Shown: piece by piece, positions 1-7,316 of the stretch
Layout: each line of letters opens with the position of its first letter
How positions within the stretch are numbered: position 1 is the first letter of the stretch
Assembly: GCA_024401225.1 (NCBI GenBank)
Contig: JAKSLM010000022.1
Span: 1-42,576, forward strand
DNA from: Bacteroidaceae bacterium
GTDB taxonomy: Bacteria; Bacteroidota; Bacteroidia; Bacteroidales; Bacteroidaceae
Length of the DNA stretch: 42,576 nucleotides
Reading direction: 5' to 3'
Notes under the pieces: generated by a model
Database searches by the model: none
Told to the model about the DNA's origin: nothing
Seen by the model: only the letters and a program-made list of their open reading frames with translations
Translations under genes and position numbers: made by a program

Positions 1-1556
1 TTCCTGGCTTTCATGCCGACCCTTCGGTATGCCGTGCTGGCGATGATTTCTATCTGGTCAATTCCACTTTTCAATACTTCCCTGGAGTGCCCGTGTTTCA
101 TAGCAAAGACTTGATACATTGGGAGCAAGTGGGCAACTGCTTGACACGTCGTTCACAGCTTGACTTGTCGGGTTTGTATTCCCAGCAGAACGCTGAATTA
201 GGATGGACAAATGGCGGTGTTTATGCCACAACCATTCGCTACAATGAGCGCAACAAGCGTTTCTACATGGTCACTACCGTCTTCCCTTCGCGTCGTCATT
301 TCTATGTGTGGACGGATGATCCTGCTGGTGAATGGTCGGAACCTGTGGTGATTGATTTTGCCATCGGTTCGTGCGACCCTACGCTCTATTTCGAGGGCGA
401 CAAGACATACTTTCTTTGGAAGGAAGGCGACATCAAGATTTGTGAGATTGACTTGGAGACTGGCAAGCAACTTGGTGAGATCCATCATCTTGGCACTGGT
501 CTTGGCGGGCGCTATCCTGAAGGTCCTCACATTTACAAGAAGGATGGCTTCTATTATATGATGCTTGCAGAAGGTGGTACGGAGCATGGGCATCAAGTCA
601 ATATACTTCGTAGCCGTTCGCTCTTCGGACCATACGAACCGAACCGCGCAAATCCAATCCTCTCGCACTTCAACATGGAGATGCAGGGCAGCGAGATACA
701 AGGACTTGGTCATGCCGACCTTGTGCAAGCTCCCGACTCTTCGTGGTGGATGATCTGTCTTGGTTATCGTACGAGCGGCTATCTATTGCATGTGATGGGA
801 CGCGAGACGATGCTTGCGCCTGTGCGTTGGGATGAAAATGCGTGGCCTGTGGTGAATAGCAACGGTACTTTGTCTGTAGATATGAAGTGCAAGACTTTGC
901 CACAAGTGCCTGTGGCTGTCGATCCTGAGCGCGAAGAGTTCAACTACGTGAAGCGCAATGTACCGACCGACAGCTACAGTTCCATCGGTTTACCTTGGGG
1001 ATGGATGAGCATAGGCAATCCCGACTATTCATGTTACTCACTCACTGAGCGCAAGGGATGGCTTCGTCTTCACCCAACTACTACTCCACTCGATGCTGCC
1101 ACTTCTCCTACATTCGTTTCAAGACGACAAACGGAAAAGTCCTTTACTGCAACCACTCTACTCGATGCTTCTCATCTTGCAGAAGGTTCTGTGGCAGGCA
1201 TCACAGCATACGCAGCTCCGCTCAATCATTATGATGTCATTGTGGAGAATCGTTGTGGACAACTTGTTGTGCGTCCGAATATCCGTCTTGGCGAACTTGC
1301 TCATTCGGAAAAGGAGATTACCATGAAGGGCAAGAAGGCATTTCTGCGTATCAGTTCCGATGGAGCATATTACTACATGCAGGTTTCTGAGAATGGTAAA
1401 TCCTTTGACACACTCTGCAAGATGGATTTCCGCTACCTATCTACCGAAGTCATCGGTGGTTTCACAGGTGTAATGCTTGGCGTCTTCGCACAAGGAACGG
1501 ATAAGAAGGGCTATGCTGATTTCGATTGGTTTGAATACAATACAGAGAACAGATAA
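1..1556 (+). CDS. GH43 family glycoside hydrolase (5'-truncated by window)
   Basis: The reading frame is open from base 3, so the gene starts before the window and its signal peptide is not visible. The first visible residues, PGFHADPSVCRAGDDFYLVN, are the start of a GH43 five-bladed propeller, including the catalytic-base aspartate of HADPS. The pKa-modulating aspartate is probably in GSCDPTLYF and the general acid glutamate in GRYPEGPHIYK. After about 280 residues comes a C-terminal beta-sandwich of the kind found in beta-xylosidase/arabinofuranosidase-type GH43 enzymes. It probably cuts xylosyl or arabinosyl side groups from plant polysaccharides; the exact substrate cannot be read from sequence. 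The stop overlaps the next start by one base (TAATG), so it was translationally coupled to the damaged DUF418 gene that follows. Confidence 0.93.
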   Translation, partial: PGFHADPSVCRAGDDFYLVNSTFQYFPGVPVFHSKDLIHWEQVGNCLTRRSQLDLSGLYSQQNAELGWTNGGVYATTIRYNERNKRFYMVTTVFPSRRHFYVWTDDPAGEWSEPVVIDFAIGSCDPTLYFEGDKTYFLWKEGDIKICEIDLETGKQLGEIHHLGTGLGGRYPEGPHIYKKDGFYYMMLAEGGTEHGHQVNILRSRSLFGPYEPNRANPILSHFNMEMQGSEIQGLGHADLVQAPDSSWWMICLGYRTSGYLLHVMGRETMLAPVRWDENAWPVVNSNGTLSVDMKCKTLPQVPVAVDPEREEFNYVKRNVPTDSYSSIGLPWGWMSIGNPDYSCYSLTERKGWLRLHPTTTPLDAATSPTFVSRRQTEKSFTATTLLDASHLAEGSVAGITAYAAPLNHYDVIVENRCGQLVVRPNIRLGELAHSEKEITMKGKKAFLRISSDGAYYYMQVSENGKSFDTLCKMDFRYLSTEVIGGFTGVMLGVFAQGTDKKGYADFDWFEYNTENR

Positions 1557-1803
1557 TGACTGAATTTCAGAATCACATACAACCAGGTCCTGTAAAGAAG
1601 CGCCTGAAGGTGTTGGACGCTATGCGTGGATTTGCTTTACTTGGAGTGTGCCTTGCCAACTACAAGGAACTGACGCTCTATGCCTTCTATGACGTGGAAC
1701 GTACCTTTGGCTTAGATGCTTCACATACGGACCACTTGAATGGATCTGGCGAATGCTGACATACAGCAAATGGTTACCTATAATAAAAAGTTTCAACTGG
1801 TAA
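1556..1803 (+). pseudogene. DUF418 membrane protein remnant with internal deletion
   Basis: The first ~55 codons (RLKVLDAMRGFALLGVCLAN) are the N-terminus of a DUF418 (YeiB-like) multi-pass membrane protein, normally close to 400 residues. That frame ends at 1759. From about 1720 a different frame reads FTYGPLEWIWRMLTYSKW to a stop at 1801-1803, which is the typical C-terminal motif of the same family. The middle of the gene, roughly 900-1000 bases by family length, is therefore missing, and the junction near 1719 also shifts frame. The product cannot be functional. The two ends are still well preserved, so the deletion looks recent, unless it is an assembly artefact. Confidence 0.85.
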
Positions 1804-1827
1804 TAACTAATATATACGAATCAAAAA

Positions 1828-2643
1828 ATGAAAATGAAAGACTATTTAGGAGAATTCTTGGGCACATTCATCTTGACTCTGTTTGGATGTTCGTGTGTGG
1901 CAGTAGCAGTACTATTTGGCGAACACAACAGCATCTTCCAAGTCGGCATGGTGTGGGGCATCGCCGTTACGCTTGCCATCTTCCTCACACGCAACATCTG
2001 CTGTGCACATCTCAATCCTGCTATCTCCATTGCGATGGTTGTAGCAGGCAGAATGAAGATCAGCAAACTGCCAGGGTACTTGGTTTCGCAGTTGACAGGA
2101 GCCGTATGTGCAGGATTTGTGCTGTATCTCCTTTTTGGCAGTTCGATTGAGGCATACGAGGCAGCGCACGACATAGTGCGTGGCACGGCAGCAAGTGTTG
2201 ATACTGCACGAATGTTTGGCGAGTTCTATCCCAACCCAGGCGATGCACCAGTAGCAACTGTGTCTTTGCCATTGGCTATGTTTGCCGAAGGGTTCGGCAC
2301 CTTCCTCCTCGCCCTGTTCATCTTTGCCCTGACGGAAGGGTGCAATGTAGGACGTCCATCAGAGACGTTGCAGCCTTTGTTCATCGGCTTGACGGTCAGC
2401 AGCATCATATTCTTCATCGCACCACTTACGCAGGCAGGACTTAACCCTGCACGTGATTTAGGCCCTCGCATCGTGGCTTACATTTGCGGATGGGGCAATG
2501 CAGCCCTCCCCGACCAGTGCGGTGGTTTCATTTGGGTGTATGTGCTAGCTCCTATCGTTGGCAGTTGTATGGCAGCAGCATTCTTCAAGTACATCTTTGA
2601 GCCAGCCAACAAGAAGAGCAATAGCAAATGCTGTTGTGAATAA
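1828..2643 (+). CDS. MIP-family aquaglyceroporin (GlpF-like)
   Basis: This 271-residue inner-membrane channel has the two half-helix signatures of the major intrinsic protein family: HLNPAI (NPA at residues 63-65) and GLNPARD (206-210). The aspartate after NPAR is typical of glycerol-conducting members such as GlpF, which suggests facilitated diffusion of glycerol or other small polyols rather than water only. Six hydrophobic segments plus the two re-entrant loops fit the family fold, and length is normal. The C-terminus ends in a cysteine-rich tail (KCCCE), which is unusual. It lies 24 bases after the DUF418 remnant and 58 bases before a COG0523 GTPase on the same strand. No glycerol kinase is nearby, so the physiological substrate is uncertain. 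Confidence 0.9.
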   Translation: MKMKDYLGEFLGTFILTLFGCSCVAVAVLFGEHNSIFQVGMVWGIAVTLAIFLTRNICCAHLNPAISIAMVVAGRMKISKLPGYLVSQLTGAVCAGFVLYLLFGSSIEAYEAAHDIVRGTAASVDTARMFGEFYPNPGDAPVATVSLPLAMFAEGFGTFLLALFIFALTEGCNVGRPSETLQPLFIGLTVSSIIFFIAPLTQAGLNPARDLGPRIVAYICGWGNAALPDQCGGFIWVYVLAPIVGSCMAAAFFKYIFEPANKKSNSKCCCE

Positions 2644-2664
2644 TAAGAAATTGAATTACCGAAC

Positions 2665-2696
2665 AATCGAATAATCGAATAATCGCAAAATCGAAA
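2665..2696 (+). repeat. Four tandem 8-bp AATCGNAN-like repeats
   Basis: Four head-to-tail 8-bp units (AATCGAAT, AATCGAAT, AATCGCAA, AATCGAAA) fill the spacer just before the COG0523 GTPase start codon. This is short tandem repeat DNA that could change copy number by slippage; whether it affects expression is unknown. Confidence 0.7.
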
Positions 2697-2701
2697 AAAT
2701 A

Positions 2702-3796
2702 ATGAAAAAGACAAGACTTATACTGGTAGGAGGCTTCCTCGGAGCAGGCAAGACGACACTCCTCTGGGAGGCAGCCAAGCGACTGATGGCAGAAGGTAAG
2801 AGAGTTGGATTGGTGACCAACGACCAGGCACCAGAGTTGGTGGACACTCACATTCTACAAGGCGATAACATCAAGGTGGAAGAGGTTGCAGGCAGCTGTT
2901 TCTGCTGCAATTTCAACGGATTTGTTGATGCCATCAAGAATCTGCGCACAGACATCGTTGCCGATGTTATCATAGCAGAACCTGTTGGCAGCTGTGCAGA
3001 CCTCTCCGCCACCATCGTCAATCCGCTGAAGAAGTTCTACAGCACTGATTTGATCATTTCTCCCCTCACCGTGCTCGCCGATCCTTCACGCTTGTGCTCC
3101 ATATTGCAGAATGGCGACGGAGGCTTGCACGAAGATGCTGCATACATCTATCGCAAGCAATTGGAGGAAGCGGATGTGATTCTTATTACCAAAACAGATA
3201 CGCTCACAAAGGAACAAACTGACAAGATATTGTCTGACACACAACAAACATTCCCTACTGCTAAGGTTATGGTAATCAGTAGTGCAACAGGTGTTGGAGT
3301 GGACGAATGGTTGCAAGAGGTGAGCAGTCGCACGGAAGCAGGCACTAAACTTCTCGACATCGACTATGACCGTTATGCACATGGCGAAGCTGTGCTAGGA
3401 TGGCTGAATGGCACGTTGCATCTGGAGGGCGAAGGCATCTGCTGGGATGATGTGCTCAAAGACATAATGTCGAGACTTACTTCTGCTATCACATCCGAGT
3501 CATTGCGCGTAGGTCATGTGAAACTGATTATGGAGTGTGGCAAGGACTATGCTGTAACCAATTTGACTGGCGCTGACAACCAAACCACTTTACGAGGCAA
3601 AGCAGGAATGGCAGGTGATGCAAAGCTCATAATCAATGCCCGTGTGGAGACATCGCCTGAACATCTTGACGAACTTGTCAGAAATGTGCTCGTGGAAACA
3701 TTGCCAGACAACTGTCAGGAGGAAGTGTTGGCATGGCGCTATCTTCAACCTGGACGCCCAAACCCAACACATCGATTCAACGAAGCGGTTCAATAG
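2702..3796 (+). CDS. COG0523/CobW-family G3E GTPase (metal chaperone type)
   Basis: A 364-residue cytoplasmic GTPase of the CobW/COG0523 group. Walker A is GGFLGAGKTT (residues 10-19). The conserved metal-binding CxCC is GSCFCCN (C66, C68, C69). The guanine-specificity motif appears as TKTD (160-163) rather than the usual NKxD. A C-terminal CobW_C-like domain follows. Family members hydrolyse GTP to deliver zinc, cobalt or nickel to client proteins. Which metal is served here is unclear: no Zur box or cobalamin synthesis gene is adjacent, although two cobalamin riboswitches lie 4-8 kb away. It follows the aquaglyceroporin on the same strand and precedes a secreted DUF1593 protein. Confidence 0.9.
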   Translation: MKKTRLILVGGFLGAGKTTLLWEAAKRLMAEGKRVGLVTNDQAPELVDTHILQGDNIKVEEVAGSCFCCNFNGFVDAIKNLRTDIVADVIIAEPVGSCADLSATIVNPLKKFYSTDLIISPLTVLADPSRLCSILQNGDGGLHEDAAYIYRKQLEEADVILITKTDTLTKEQTDKILSDTQQTFPTAKVMVISSATGVGVDEWLQEVSSRTEAGTKLLDIDYDRYAHGEAVLGWLNGTLHLEGEGICWDDVLKDIMSRLTSAITSESLRVGHVKLIMECGKDYAVTNLTGADNQTTLRGKAGMAGDAKLIINARVETSPEHLDELVRNVLVETLPDNCQEEVLAWRYLQPGRPNPTHRFNEAVQ

Positions 3797-3857
3797 AGGA
3801 CGCTTGCGCGAAGATGCAGATATCGACCTACGGTACTCTTTGTAATTCTGTTGACAA

Positions 3858-5249
3858 ATGAAGAAAATACTGTTTTTAATTTGTGTTGCCTTTGCAATGA
3901 CAATCAATACTTATTGTCAGCTTAAACCTCGTGTGGTCGTCCTTACAGACATAGGACGCCCTGACCTTGAACCGGACGACACGGAGTCGCTCGTTCATCT
4001 GCTGTGCTATGCCGACATGCTGGAGATTGAGGGCATCATCACCTCAACGGGGTGGAATTGCGATCCCTACCCTACCGAGAGTGCTGCCTATCGTGACTCG
4101 GTGGTGGAAGCATACGCTGCGGATGTACACATGCTGATGAAGCGCTCGGGACAACGGGCGTTTGCCTCGCTCAACAAGGAGAATGGCAAGCAGCGGATGG
4201 GTTACTGGCCAAGTGCTGAATACATCCGCAGCCGATGCAAGATGGGCAGCCAGCGTGCTGGTATCGGGGTGATTGGCAAGGATAATGACTCGGATGGCAG
4301 CGAACTCATCATCCGTCTGGCAGACGAGAAGGACGACCGCCCTATCTGGGTATGCGCCTGGGGTGGAGCCAACACGTTGGCACAAGCCATCTGGAAGGTG
4401 CAGCAGACACGCACTCCAGAGCAGTTGAAGGCTTTCCTGAACAAGTTGCGCCTCTACACCATCACCGATCAAGACATGGTTTGGGCAATGCGCGAGAACC
4501 TTGCCTACAGTTCCCATCAATGGATGCGACGCGAGTTTGCCGAGGACTTGAAGTTTGTGTGGGACGAAGGTGCGTGGCAGTTGCAATGCGAACTCGGAAA
4601 ACAACATTGGCAAAAGATACAGCAGCACATTCAAGGACATGCCGCAATGGGCAAACAATACCCTAATTATAAATATGGTGTGGAGGGCGATACGCCATCG
4701 TTCCTGAATGTCATACCAAACGGCCTTCACAATCCCGAAGAACCGATGCAAGCTGGTTGGGGCGGTTATCACACATGGGCATTGACCAAGGACTCTGTGA
4801 CCTACGCATGGACAAGCATGCAGGATGCGGTGAAGAATATGTCGGAAGGGTATTACAATCACTTCTACCTTGACAACCTCAACGACTTCATTGCCCGCAT
4901 CGAATGGGCAGAAAAGGGCCAAGGCAACCACAATCCTGTAGCCATCGTCAATGGAAAGAAAGGGACAGGCGCTATCGTCATCAAGGCGGAAGCTGGTCAA
5001 ACCGTCACCCTCGATGCAACCAAATCGTATGACCCGAATCGCGACGAATTAAGTTTCTTTTGGCATCAGCAGAAAGGCATAGGAAAGACAGAAGTGGATT
5101 TGTATGAATTCAGCAACGACCAATCGATAGTGAAAATTCACATTCCAGACACTGCGCATAATGATGAAATCCACATCATCTGCGAGGTGCACGACAACAG
5201 CAAATACACTTTGTCTGCTTATCGCAGAATCATCATCAGGACAGAATGA
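3858..5249 (+). CDS. Secreted DUF1593 nucleoside-hydrolase-like protein
   Basis: A 463-residue protein with an N-terminal signal peptide (about residues 1-20, ending NTYC-QLKP; the cysteine could be a lipidation site, but the lipobox is poor). The mature start VVVLTDIGRPDLEPDD carries an aspartate cluster resembling the calcium-binding motif of inosine-uridine nucleoside hydrolases, as expected for DUF1593. The last ~100 residues form an Ig-like beta domain (GQTVTLDATKSYDPN onwards), the usual DUF1593 C-terminal partner. These proteins occur in polysaccharide-degrading Bacteroidota, and their substrate is not established. It starts 61 bases after the GTPase and is followed by a strong terminator. 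Confidence 0.85.
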   Translation: MKKILFLICVAFAMTINTYCQLKPRVVVLTDIGRPDLEPDDTESLVHLLCYADMLEIEGIITSTGWNCDPYPTESAAYRDSVVEAYAADVHMLMKRSGQRAFASLNKENGKQRMGYWPSAEYIRSRCKMGSQRAGIGVIGKDNDSDGSELIIRLADEKDDRPIWVCAWGGANTLAQAIWKVQQTRTPEQLKAFLNKLRLYTITDQDMVWAMRENLAYSSHQWMRREFAEDLKFVWDEGAWQLQCELGKQHWQKIQQHIQGHAAMGKQYPNYKYGVEGDTPSFLNVIPNGLHNPEEPMQAGWGGYHTWALTKDSVTYAWTSMQDAVKNMSEGYYNHFYLDNLNDFIARIEWAEKGQGNHNPVAIVNGKKGTGAIVIKAEAGQTVTLDATKSYDPNRDELSFFWHQQKGIGKTEVDLYEFSNDQSIVKIHIPDTAHNDEIHIICEVHDNSKYTLSAYRRIIIRTE

Positions 5250-5268
5250 AAAATAAAACAGCATTTAC

Positions 5269-5306
5269 ATGTACAAGTTTCTTTGCGGACAAAGAAACTT
5301 GTACAT
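5269..5306. terminator. Bidirectional hairpin terminator
   Basis: A perfect 16-bp inverted repeat (ATGTACAAGTTTCTTT and its complement) around a 6-base loop lies between two convergent genes, 20 bases after the DUF1593 stop and 11 bases from the stop of the opposite gene. The position fits termination from both sides. Confidence 0.88.
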
Positions 5307-5316
5307 TTTACGAAAA

Positions 5317-6987
5317 CTACATTCTTGGATTCAATTCGAAATCCCATCGTGAAGGCTGATTCTTGATGGTGAGAACGCCGCTTTCTTGGTCATGCTGACT
5401 TTCCATGTAAAGATGCAAGGCAAAAGCTATGGCAGCTTTGTCTGCATCTGAAGCCTCAGAGATTGACTTGTTTCCATTGTTTGCTACTGCTGGAGCGACT
5501 ACATTATTGTCGCCATCTATTCCTTTTGCACGCAACAAGTCTTTTTCGAAATTCTCCTTCGCTTTGCCACTCTTATAGCTGCGGTATTGCTCTGGATGCA
5601 TGGCAAGCTCAAACAGCTCTTCGTCATCCTGTCCTCTATCCCATCCGTTTGTCTCCATTTCCTGAATGAAACCGTCGAGAGCATCAGGATAGAAAGTATG
5701 AGGGTCGGCTGTCACAAATTCACGCTTCTGTTCCTTTGCCAGTTCTCTCAATTCTGGTGCAATCTCTCCTGGCACGTTTCCCGATTTGCCGAGAATCATG
5801 CCCCACACGGCATCGTCCATCATCTTGTAGCGTCCCTTGCCCTGCTCCATCGTCAGGAGATTGAAAAGAGCGATGTTCTTTACATATTGTGAGAATGGAG
5901 TGACAAGAGGTGGGTAGCCTACTCTTGGCCACACATACTCCACTTCGTTGAAAAGGGCAACCAGCATGTCATCCGTTGAGAGCTCTGCCTCCCCCTTCTT
6001 CTTTCTCAAATCATTTATCACTCCCTGAATGCCACCGAGGTCAGCCATCATCGATCCCATCATGCCGCCAGGCAAACCGCATCCAAGCAGCAATGAAGAC
6101 ATGTGCTTGTTGGCAGGGTTGATGAAATAGCCGAGCCATTCGTCAATGAACTGCTGAGTCAGCGATCGCGCCTTCATGTAAGCGCTCATATTAATGTCTG
6201 GCACATCGAAACCTTTCTGTCGGAGCATAGCAAGCACGGAAATGATGTCGGGATGAACCTTTCCCCATGACAGTGGCTCGATAGCTGTGTCGATAATATC
6301 TGCTCCGTTTTCACACACTTCAAGAATGCTTGCCATAGAAAGACCAGGGCCTGAGTGACCATGATACTCAATGATAACTTCTGGATGACGATCCTTGATT
6401 GTTCTTGTCAACTCTCCGAGAAAACCAGGCAACCCAATGCCAGCCATGTCCTTCAAGCATATTTCAGGAGCACCTGCTTCGATGAACAAATCTGCCTTAT
6501 GAGCATAATACTCAACTGTATGAACAGGCGAATTAGTTATGCAGAGAGTAGCTTGCGGAGTCATCCCTGCCTCTGCTGCCCATTTGATTGAAGGTATGAT
6601 GTTTCTCTCATCATTCAAACCGCAGAAGATTCGGGGAATGTCCACACCTTGAGCATGCTTCACTCGATACATCAAGCGACGCACGTCATCAGGTACAGGA
6701 TACATTCTCAACGCATTGAGACCACGATCCAGCATGTGAGTCTTGATTCCTGCTTCGTTGAAAGGTTTGCAGAACGCTCTCACAGCTTCGTTTGGATTGT
6801 TTCCTGCCAGAAGATTCACTTGCTCAAAAGCACCTCCATTTGTCTCTACTCTTGAGAAACATCCCATTTCAATAATCACTGGTGCAATAAGTTCCAATTG
6901 GTCTTTGCGTGGCTGGAACTTACCTGAACTCTGCCACATGTCTCGGTACACGAGACTGAACTGGATTCTTTTTTTCACTTTATCCAT
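5317..6987 (-). CDS. Biotin-dependent carboxytransferase subunit (oxaloacetate decarboxylase alpha / transcarboxylase 5S type)
   Basis: A 556-residue HMGL-like TIM-barrel carboxyltransferase. Visible features are the YRDMWQSSGK metal/substrate motif (R15, D16, Q19), the lysine of CLKDMAG (K179), which is carboxylated in the family, and metal-binding histidines in YHGHSGPG (H209, H211), followed by the PYC_OADA conserved domain. No biotinyl domain with an MKM motif is present, so a separate biotin carrier is needed. The last ~45 residues are an extra tail (AIAFALHLYMES...HDQESGVLTI). The start at 6987 is chosen because homology begins at MDKVKKR; upstream in-frame codons run back into the riboswitch. 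The enzyme probably moves CO2 between oxaloacetate/pyruvate and methylmalonyl-CoA/propionyl-CoA, the step next to B12-dependent methylmalonyl-CoA mutase, which would explain control by cobalamin. Confidence 0.9.
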   Translation of the reverse strand: MDKVKKRIQFSLVYRDMWQSSGKFQPRKDQLELIAPVIIEMGCFSRVETNGGAFEQVNLLAGNNPNEAVRAFCKPFNEAGIKTHMLDRGLNALRMYPVPDDVRRLMYRVKHAQGVDIPRIFCGLNDERNIIPSIKWAAEAGMTPQATLCITNSPVHTVEYYAHKADLFIEAGAPEICLKDMAGIGLPGFLGELTRTIKDRHPEVIIEYHGHSGPGLSMASILEVCENGADIIDTAIEPLSWGKVHPDIISVLAMLRQKGFDVPDINMSAYMKARSLTQQFIDEWLGYFINPANKHMSSLLLGCGLPGGMMGSMMADLGGIQGVINDLRKKKGEAELSTDDMLVALFNEVEYVWPRVGYPPLVTPFSQYVKNIALFNLLTMEQGKGRYKMMDDAVWGMILGKSGNVPGEIAPELRELAKEQKREFVTADPHTFYPDALDGFIQEMETNGWDRGQDDEELFELAMHPEQYRSYKSGKAKENFEKDLLRAKGIDGDNNVVAPAVANNGNKSISEASDADKAAIAFALHLYMESQHDQESGVLTIKNQPSRWDFELNPRM

Positions 6988-7035
6988 AAATAATGCGCCC
7001 ATAATCCCGTAGGCACTGGTTAAACATCCACACAA

Positions 7036-7217
7036 CAGGCAGGTCTTCTGACTCGTCCAAGCGACTTTCTGTCTTCCCAAGCATTGACACGGCAACCAGC
7101 GTGTCCGCTCAGTGACATGATTTAGTGATAGCCACGATAAAAGAAGGACTCACAGCATCGGGTAATGTCGCAGATTTCCACTGCGTTCCCATCTTCGTTC
7201 TCATTCGGAGAAAACCT
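7036..7217 (-). ncRNA. Cobalamin riboswitch upstream of the carboxytransferase
   Basis: Read on the minus strand, the RNA contains the conserved cobalamin-aptamer blocks: a 5' region with GGGAACGCAGTGGAAATC, then GACATTACCCGATGCTGTG and GAGTCC, and at the 3' end the box AGTCAGAAGACCTGCC (7038-7053). Length (~180 nt) fits the class. It ends about 50 bases before the carboxytransferase start, so it probably hides the ribosome binding region when adenosylcobalamin binds. The boundaries are approximate. Confidence 0.93.
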
Positions 7218-7248
7218 ATTGTATCTGAGATTTTCGATAAAATCTATG

Positions 7249-7256
7249 CAAAGTTA
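7249..7256 (-). promoter_or_regulatory. -7 promoter box (TAACTTTG) of the riboswitch transcript
   Basis: TAACTTTG on the minus strand matches the Bacteroidota sigma factor -7 consensus TAnnTTTG and lies about 30 bases upstream of the aptamer. Confidence 0.7.
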
Positions 7257-7316
7257 CTTGTTTTTTTATTGTTGACAAAATGATAACGGAAGAATCTGCT
7301 TTTATGGCGGATGAAT

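Noticed and set aside
3785-3844. Frameshift extending the COG0523 GTPase C-terminus in another frame (RFNRGRLREDADIDLRYSL)
   Set aside because: The GTPase already ends after RPNPTHRFN at a normal family length, so the frame overlap is not needed to explain it.
4044-5000. A 318-codon frame antisense to the DUF1593 gene
   Set aside because: A shadow frame with no domain pattern; the plus-strand product has signal peptide and family motifs.
6988-7095. N-terminal extension of the carboxytransferase by 36 codons
   Set aside because: The extension is translated from the 3' end of the cobalamin riboswitch and has no homology; the family starts at MDKVKKR.
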